20,348 nucleotides of DNA. Origin: CAZMFZ01 sp046152935 (GTDB taxonomy: Bacteria; Bacteroidota; Bacteroidia; Cytophagales; UBA9547). How positions within the stretch are numbered: position 1 is the stretch's first letter; every line of letters begins with the position of its first letter. Where the stretch lies: the NCBI GenBank assembly GCA_046152935.1, contig JBJXGB010000119.1, positions 1 through 20,348 of the forward strand, in the 5' to 3' direction. Shown here in pieces: positions 15,659-20,348 of this stretch. The position numbers and the translations under genes are program-made. The notes under the pieces were generated by a model. That model made no database searches, had not been told where the DNA came from, and was given only the letters and a program-made list of their open reading frames with translations.

Positions 15659-16873
15659 TTAAACAACTAATAAAAGTCTCGCTGGGTCCTCGAGCAACTG
15701 TTTCACTCTCACCAAAAAACCGACAGATTCTCTGCCATCTATAATGCGGTGGTCGTAAGAAAGCGCTACGTACATAATAGGGCGAACTACTACTTCTCCA
15801 CCTACCACGACTGCTCTTTCTACAATATTGTGCATGCCCAGAATGGCAGATTGTGGTGCATTGATGATGGGCGTAGAAAGCATTGAGCCAAATACTCCTC
15901 CATTGGTAATAGTGAACGTGCCACCTGTCATTTCATCGATCGTGAGTTTGTTTTCTCTGGCTTTTTTGGCCAAATTTGAGATGGCACTTTCAATTTCGTT
16001 GAAACTCAATTTTTCAGCATTTCTTACAATAGGCACTACCAAGCCTTTTGGAGCAGATACAGCTATCGAAATGTCGTTGAAATCATTGAAAACCAATTCT
16101 TCGCCATCGATATAGGCATTTACAGAAGGAAATTCTTTCAAAGCTACGCAAACTGCCTTTACAAAAAACGACATGAAGCCAAGTCCAATGCTGTATTTTT
16201 CTTTGAAAATATCTTTGTATTTGCCTCTCAAATCCATGATTGGTTTCATATCTACCTCGTTGAAAGTAGTAAGCATGGCAGTTTCATTTTTTACAGCAAC
16301 CAATCTTCTGGCTACGGTTTTGCGAAGTGGGCTCATTTTTTCCCTTCTTTGATTTCTCGCACCAGCAGGCTGCGTGGTATCGGCTGAAACAGATGGCGAA
16401 ATCGCAGCAGGTTTTGCTTGTGCGTTTTGGGCATCGTCTTTGGTGATTCTGCCATCAATACCGCTGCCCTTCACCGCAGAGGCTTCCACGCCTTTCTCTG
16501 CCAATATTTTGCCAGCCGCTGGCGATGGTGTGCCAGACGCGTAGCTTTCTTTTGAGTTGTTGGTATCGGCTGCTGGCTTGGATTCTGCTATGGGCGAATC
16601 TGCTTTCGGAGTTTCTGCTGCAGCACCACCTTTTCCATCAGTGTCGATGCTGCAAATAGGTGCTCCGATCGCCAAAGTATCTCCTGCTTTTGCAATTTGG
16701 TGCAATGTGCCAGCTTTTTCGGCTGTCAGTTCAAATGTGGCCTTATCAGACTCCAACTCACATATTATTTCATCTAGCTTTACAAAATCACCTTCTTTTT
16801 TTAGCCAATTAGCTATGGTAACTTCGGTGATCGACTCGCCCACGGTTGGGACTTTCATTTCTATGAGGCTCAT
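15659..16873 (-). CDS. odhB: 2-oxoglutarate dehydrogenase E2, dihydrolipoyllysine succinyltransferase
   Basis: 404 residues (also called SucB). It carries succinyl from E1 to CoA in the tricarboxylic acid cycle. The lipoyl domain begins IEMKVPTVGESITEVTI and has its attachment lysine in ESDKATFE (K44). An Ala/Pro-rich linker leads to the E1/E3-binding domain (about 113-148, SPAAGKILAEKGV...GSGIDGRITKDD). The catalytic domain ends in YDHRIIDGRESVGFLV, with the catalytic His375 and Asp379; this wording is typical of the succinyl rather than acetyl enzyme. The E1 gene odhA, often directly upstream, is absent; a TerB-like gene is there instead, 49 bases away on the same strand. A strong terminator follows the stop. 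Confidence 0.96.
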   Translation of the reverse strand: MSLIEMKVPTVGESITEVTIANWLKKEGDFVKLDEIICELESDKATFELTAEKAGTLHQIAKAGDTLAIGAPICSIDTDGKGGAAAETPKADSPIAESKPAADTNNSKESYASGTPSPAAGKILAEKGVEASAVKGSGIDGRITKDDAQNAQAKPAAISPSVSADTTQPAGARNQRREKMSPLRKTVARRLVAVKNETAMLTTFNEVDMKPIMDLRGKYKDIFKEKYSIGLGFMSFFVKAVCVALKEFPSVNAYIDGEELVFNDFNDISIAVSAPKGLVVPIVRNAEKLSFNEIESAISNLAKKARENKLTIDEMTGGTFTITNGGVFGSMLSTPIINAPQSAILGMHNIVERAVVVGGEVVVRPIMYVALSYDHRIIDGRESVGFLVRVKQLLEDPARLLLVV

Positions 16874-16922
16874 TTATAAAGGTATATTGATAATAAATAC
16901 TGATTATACAACTGGTTTTTGA

Positions 16923-17345
16923 CTATTTGATGGTACTTGAAAGTTCGTTGGCGCGGGCGTCTGAAAGTTCCAATGCTTCTTGCAAATCTTCAAGCAATTT
17001 TCGCTCGCTTCCTTGCACATTGCCATCGGCCAAGAATATTTCATACGCGGCAATGTAGCATTGCTCTTTTTGCACGTTGTTTAGTTTTGGAATGGCTTTG
17101 ATAATCAAAGTGCCACTGCTAGAGCCTGCATCTTTGTACAATTGTATCACTTTTTGATTGAGCGACCGCAAATCGGTACCTTTCAATAGCTCTTTTTTTG
17201 CCACTATGGTGTTCATGTGCTCAACTTCTTCATCGGCAATTTCGCCATCAACAGCCGCACAGGCATATAAAATTGCGTAAAACGCCTCTTTTTCATTAGC
17301 AATATTTACATTCTTATCCTTAAAGATAAAATCGAATAGACCCAT
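16923..17345 (-). CDS. TerB-like protein
   Basis: 140 residues, all helical by appearance. Two Asp-Gly sites in repeated halves, AAVDGEIADEEVEHM (D33-G34-E35) and FLADGNVQGSERKLL (D107-G108), are the hallmark of TerB/DjlA-type domains, whose acidic residues may bind metal. The first ten residues (GLFDFIFKDK) are a short amphipathic start common in stand-alone members. Members of this family occur in stress and membrane-linked settings, but the function of single-domain forms like this is unknown. It is upstream of odhB on the same strand with a 49-base gap; cotranscription is likely. A candidate promoter lies at 17376-17383. Confidence 0.85.
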   Translation of the reverse strand: MGLFDFIFKDKNVNIANEKEAFYAILYACAAVDGEIADEEVEHMNTIVAKKELLKGTDLRSLNQKVIQLYKDAGSSSGTLIIKAIPKLNNVQKEQCYIAAYEIFLADGNVQGSERKLLEDLQEALELSDARANELSSTIK

Positions 17346-17375
17346 AATATAATGTTGATTTTAAGCGTAAAAAAG

Positions 17376-17383
17376 CAAAAATA
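17376..17383 (-). promoter_or_regulatory. TATTTTTG minus-7 box upstream of the TerB-like gene
   Basis: Minus-strand TATTTTTG fits TAnnTTTG and lies 30 bases before the ATG at 17345, giving a normal short leader. No TTG is seen 17-19 bases further upstream, so this is a half-site in very AT-rich DNA. Confidence 0.35.
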
Positions 17384-17769
17384 ATAATGAATATAAAAGT
17401 TATTTATTTATTTTCTTAAAGTAGACAGCAATGTGATTTTATAAATTCTCTTGTTGATTCATTATACGAAGTATGAAAAGTAGAAAATAACAGTTCTTTT
17501 TGCAAATTAGGTTTCAAATGAGACCTGTAAATGAATGCTCGAGCTGTTGCCAGTTTTTCTAGATTATTGCTATATTAAATGATTGTTTTTCATAATTCAA
17601 TGAAATTTGCTTCTATTCCAATTTGCGGCTTGTGTTGTGCTTTTCTAAGCTTGATTTTCTATGTAATGTCTCTGAATTAGCCGTCCTGATGAAACGCCAT
17701 TCTAGTTATCAGCAAATTGTAGGCACGCAAATAATGTTGAATTAATGATTTTAAAATTAGAAGTATTAT
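17384..17769. other. AT-rich intergenic region, no gene seen
   Basis: About 385 bases between the divergent TerB-like and outer-membrane-protein genes. No open frame with familiar content, no long hairpin with T-run and no repeat shared with the rest of the window. It should contain regulatory sequence for both flanking genes. A 13-base match to half of a loxP site at 17460-17472 is taken as chance. Confidence 0.5.
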
Positions 17770-17777
17770 TATTTTTG
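17770..17777 (+). promoter_or_regulatory. TATTTTTG minus-7 box 3 bases before the outer-membrane-protein start
   Basis: TATTTTTG matches TAnnTTTG and is followed by GGA and the ATG at 17781, which is also the start that gives a clean signal peptide. It argues against the upstream in-frame ATG at 17745 and for a leaderless transcript. Confidence 0.5.
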
Positions 17778-17780
17778 GGA

Positions 17781-19943
17781 ATGCGACTTAAAAATTTTCT
17801 ATTACATGTTTTATTTAGTTTGATTGCTTTGTCGGCATTTGCCCAAAAAACAAAGCTGATTGTGAACGAAAGTTTTATTGACGAGTTGAGTTTGAGGCTC
17901 GATACATTTGTTTATTCTTCAGAAAAGAATACGCACGAGTATCAAAAGGAGAAGTACTTGTTTTTCAAATCGGTGTCGAACCACGATATTTTTGAGCTCA
18001 CGCTCTATCCAAAACAAGATACATCAATCCTGTCGATCAAAATGATTGAATCAGCAGATTTCTCAGTAATAGATTCGCTTAGGCATTTCAGCGAGCAGTA
18101 TTATAGATCGAAATTGCGATTTAATGATCTTGACAATGCCAAATACCTGACTCTTCATTTTATAATTAGGTTCAAAAGCGGTAAAATTATCAACCAAGAA
18201 TACAAATTGTTTCCTTACAAAGAGACTTATATATCGTACGATTCCGAGCCTATTGATTTGTTTTTGGATGAAGAGAAAGGCATAGAAATGCCTTGTTTCA
18301 ATGTGTACAATATCAATATGGAAAATGATTTTACGGAAATTTCCGACTATGACATTAAGATGAATCAAGCTGTTAATACCTTGAAAATCAACATAAAACC
18401 TAAAATATTGGGCTTTAAAACATTGGTGTTGAAGTTGAAAACAGTACGGCCATTTATCAACCAGCAAAATGAGTTGACTTTTAATTTGCCTCCCATCAAA
18501 ATAAGGTTCAACATCAAGCCCAATCGCATAGATTATCTAAATCCTGAAAAATATGATGTCTATTTCAATGCCAATTTTAAGGCTTCAGACGATCTTCAGT
18601 TTGATTTGAACCGAAATATGGGCTTGCGAAAAACGTATAGAATTGAAGATCAGCAAGAGACTGGCGGTAACCTAATTGCAGAAATATTTACGCAATCGCA
18701 ATTGGTAAATAGCAATAAGATACTTTGCAAAATACGCACATTTGCCTTGCACCGCATCAATGAAGGCTATTTGTATATAAAAGATGGCGATAAAACTCGG
18801 TTTTTGACCAATTTTAACATTATAGAAAAGCCTAGAATTGATGAGATTGCCATCATGCACGATGGAGAGGATTGGACCAATAATTTGAGCGTTTTTCCAG
18901 GCGAAAAATTTGAAGTCAGGGTGAAAGGTACTGGCTTGCAACAATCTGGTTTGCAGTTTGATGGCCTTGACAATGTGCTAAAAGACACCACCCGTCTTTC
19001 AGACGATGTGGCTTTTTTTGTCGTCAAAGTGCCTCTCAATTTGCCCAAAAAGAAGGTGAATGTTTTTATGGATAAACGCAGCACACAATATTCGCTGCTG
19101 ATAAAGGAATATCAAAAGCCGACTGATTTCGACTTTATAGTGGTGAATTATGATGGAAAAACCAATACTGCATTAAACGCAGACGTTTTTAATAAGCCTA
19201 TTTTTTATGCTGGTGAGATTAAAGACATCAATTTACTATTCGACCCGTCTAAAATTGATGAAAATGGCAAGCTTTTTGGCAAGCAGTTTTTCAACATTGA
19301 AGTAAAAGTATTCAACAGTAAAAACGACTTGCTGGAGGTGCAAAATATTAATAATATAGTGATCGCTCCCAACGAAACCTCACCACGGGGTGCATATTAC
19401 GATACAAAAGATGCTCGTTTTCAGCCCATTAGCCTCAATGATTTTTTAGTCCACAAAACCTATTCGTTCGATCCGTTTACCCAAATATTAATCACAGTGA
19501 GGCACGATGATTTAAAACACGGTACAAATGGCTACACCCGAACGATCAAATTAATCATCAAACGAAAATATAATCTTGACGTACAAGTGTCGTTTCCAGC
19601 GGGTCTTTTGCTGTACAAATTTAACCAACCAACTGACAATGACATTAAATACACCAATTTATCTGGTATTAGCTTGGCATTTATAGCCCAATTGCAATTT
19701 TACGAAGAAGACAATGTGAATAAATTTAAGCCATACAGCATTGGTGCTGGTTTCATAGCAATCGATGCCTTCAATTTTAGCCAAAACAGTTCAAATCGAG
19801 ATTTAGGAATAGTGACTTTGGGTACGCTTACTCCTCTTCAAAGGGGGAAACTGAGTATTCCATTGTATTTAGGAGGCGGCTATTTGATAAACCAAGGTTC
19901 GTGGTTTGTGTTATTTGGGCCAGGTTTGCGGTTTAGTTTTTAG
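17781..19943 (+). CDS. Probable outer-membrane protein with C-terminal beta-barrel-like region, function unknown
   Basis: 720 residues from the ATG at 17781. An in-frame ATG at 17745 would add 12 residues before the signal peptide and is rejected, because RLKNFLLHVLFSLIALSAFAQ is a clean export signal and a minus-7 box sits just upstream of 17781. After the signal come mostly beta-strand-like sequences. A stretch near mature residues 370-420 (PGEKFEVRVKGTGLQ..GLQFDG) recalls Ig-like IPT/TIG folds. From about residue 595 the protein shows alternating short strands and Gly/aromatic turns (LDVQVSFPAGLLLYKF, SIGAGFIAIDAFNF, SIPLYLGGGYLI) and ends LRFSF, the aromatic end usual for outer-membrane barrels. 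I recognise no family. It stands alone on its strand, with no terminator seen downstream. Confidence 0.82.
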   Translation: MRLKNFLLHVLFSLIALSAFAQKTKLIVNESFIDELSLRLDTFVYSSEKNTHEYQKEKYLFFKSVSNHDIFELTLYPKQDTSILSIKMIESADFSVIDSLRHFSEQYYRSKLRFNDLDNAKYLTLHFIIRFKSGKIINQEYKLFPYKETYISYDSEPIDLFLDEEKGIEMPCFNVYNINMENDFTEISDYDIKMNQAVNTLKINIKPKILGFKTLVLKLKTVRPFINQQNELTFNLPPIKIRFNIKPNRIDYLNPEKYDVYFNANFKASDDLQFDLNRNMGLRKTYRIEDQQETGGNLIAEIFTQSQLVNSNKILCKIRTFALHRINEGYLYIKDGDKTRFLTNFNIIEKPRIDEIAIMHDGEDWTNNLSVFPGEKFEVRVKGTGLQQSGLQFDGLDNVLKDTTRLSDDVAFFVVKVPLNLPKKKVNVFMDKRSTQYSLLIKEYQKPTDFDFIVVNYDGKTNTALNADVFNKPIFYAGEIKDINLLFDPSKIDENGKLFGKQFFNIEVKVFNSKNDLLEVQNINNIVIAPNETSPRGAYYDTKDARFQPISLNDFLVHKTYSFDPFTQILITVRHDDLKHGTNGYTRTIKLIIKRKYNLDVQVSFPAGLLLYKFNQPTDNDIKYTNLSGISLAFIAQLQFYEEDNVNKFKPYSIGAGFIAIDAFNFSQNSSNRDLGIVTLGTLTPLQRGKLSIPLYLGGGYLINQGSWFVLFGPGLRFSF

Positions 19944-20117
19944 CATAATTATTGTTTTCCTAATTCCGCCAAGCTGATTGTAAAAAAATCAAATTAAGTT
20001 GCTTTTTGAGTGTACTTAGGTGCTATTTACTGGCGATAGAGGATATCTTAAGTACAGATCGCTCGCCCACACACCTATTTTCTAGCAATATTTACATTGA
20101 GATGCCCCAAAATCAAA
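19944..20117. other. Convergent intergenic region, no gene seen
   Basis: About 175 bases between the plus-strand outer-membrane-protein gene and the terminator of the minus-strand gene. It holds one inverted repeat, GTACTTA (20012-20018) with TAAGTAC (20049-20055), whose 30-base loop and missing T-run do not fit a terminator. Confidence 0.4.
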
Positions 20118-20147
20118 AACGTCTCAAATCCAGCGAAATGAGACGTT
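20118..20147 (-). terminator. Intrinsic terminator of the right-edge gene
   Basis: A perfect 9-bp stem, AACGTCTCA (20118-20126) and TGAGACGTT (20139-20147), around a 12-base loop. On the minus strand it is followed by a T-rich tail (from the A-run at 20115-20119). It lies 25 bases after the stop of the minus-strand gene at 20173. Confidence 0.8.
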
Positions 20148-20172
20148 GCTAGCAGTCAAATTTTATAAATGA

Positions 20173-20348
20173 CTAATAAAACTTATACCTGTTGTCTTTG
20201 ATTTTTGCCTTATCTCTTATAGCTTCCGCAATCGAATATTCGTTTCGAGAACTACTTGCCAAAAGCTGATTTTTATAAAAACCATAATCAGCTACATCTG
20301 CTGCCAAGTTCTTTTTCAATGTTTGAATCACTACCACGCCCGACAAGC
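20173..20348 (-). CDS. C-terminal end of a probable PpiD/SurA-like peptidyl-prolyl isomerase (partial)
   Basis: Only the last 57 codons are in the window; the gene continues beyond the right edge. The frame, read on the minus strand, contains VVVIQTLKKNLAADVADYG, FYKNQLLASSS and EAIRDKAKIKDNRYKFY before the TAG at 20173. An ending of the type (A)-x-I-x-DNR-x-FY is what I remember from Bacteroidota PpiD-type foldases (SurA N-terminal domain proteins), which sit in the inner membrane and help periplasmic proteins fold. The catalytic domain is not visible, so this is a tentative name; the reading frame itself is well supported by its terminator. Confidence 0.6.
   Translation of the reverse strand, partial: LSGVVVIQTLKKNLAADVADYGFYKNQLLASSSRNEYSIAEAIRDKAKIKDNRYKFY

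Noticed and set aside
4677..16873. Treating the fused E1 and the odhB product as partners of one complex.
   Set aside because: The E2 wording is that of the 2-oxoglutarate enzyme, whose E1 is a single large OdhA protein, not an alpha/beta type.
17460..17472. Thirteen bases identical to part of one loxP arm (CATTATACGAAGT).
   Set aside because: There is no spacer or second arm, and the match breaks off just before the end of the arm. In AT-rich DNA this is best taken as chance.
20012..20055. Inverted repeat GTACTTA/TAAGTAC after the outer-membrane-protein gene.
   Set aside because: Only 7 bp with a 30-base loop and no T-run, so it is a poor terminator and too short for a confident operator.

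Overview
The window looks like chromosomal DNA of a free-living member of the Bacteroidota, most likely near the Cytophagales. The evidence is an AT-rich composition, a lack of Shine-Dalgarno sequences at most starts, TAnnTTTG-type minus-7 boxes placed directly before several start codons, a fused alpha/beta 2-oxoacid dehydrogenase E1, and protein families typical of that phylum. I see no phage, plasmid, insertion sequence, CRISPR array, tRNA or rRNA. Most of the window is core or near-core metabolism with small accessory pieces between genes.

Layout. Positions 166-447 hold the decayed remnant of a small clan AA aspartic protease (+). A run of minus-strand genes follows. In transcription order these are a fused 2-oxoacid dehydrogenase E1 (6653-4677), a small lipoprotein (4664-4428), a 797-residue secreted protein built from three families of internal repeats (4423-2030), an extended SDR oxidoreductase (1950-982) and a small membrane protein (932-468). 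On the plus strand, a family 9 glycosyltransferase (6793-7773) starts divergently from E1 and runs tail to tail into clpB (10379-7743), overlapping it by 31 bases. Between clpB and purK lie two overlapping very small membrane-protein genes (10681-10969) and an imperfect palindromic intergenic element (11097-11163).

The second half is mainly minus strand: TerB-like protein then odhB (17345-15659), a strong terminator (15606-15644), a Uma2-type nuclease-like protein (15466-14870), a conserved 475-residue protein of unknown function (14760-13333), two tandem REP-like elements (13236-13300), a SelW/Rdx-like protein (13229-12939), a terminator (12814-12837), and a cyclophilin-purK pair (12773-11185). 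A plus-strand gene for a probable outer-membrane protein (17781-19943) faces the 3' end of a minus-strand gene that runs off the right edge. That gene is probably a PpiD/SurA-like foldase, and it has its own terminator.

Functional themes are central carbon oxidation (E1, OdhB), purine synthesis (PurK), protein quality control (ClpB, cyclophilin, probable foldase) and envelope building (glycosyltransferase, lipoprotein, repeat protein, outer-membrane protein). The least explained parts are the lipoprotein plus repeat-protein cassette, the tiny membrane-protein pair, the 475-residue conserved protein and the 720-residue outer-membrane candidate. Four starts carry a minus-7 box only 3-4 bases upstream, which suggests leaderless transcripts.
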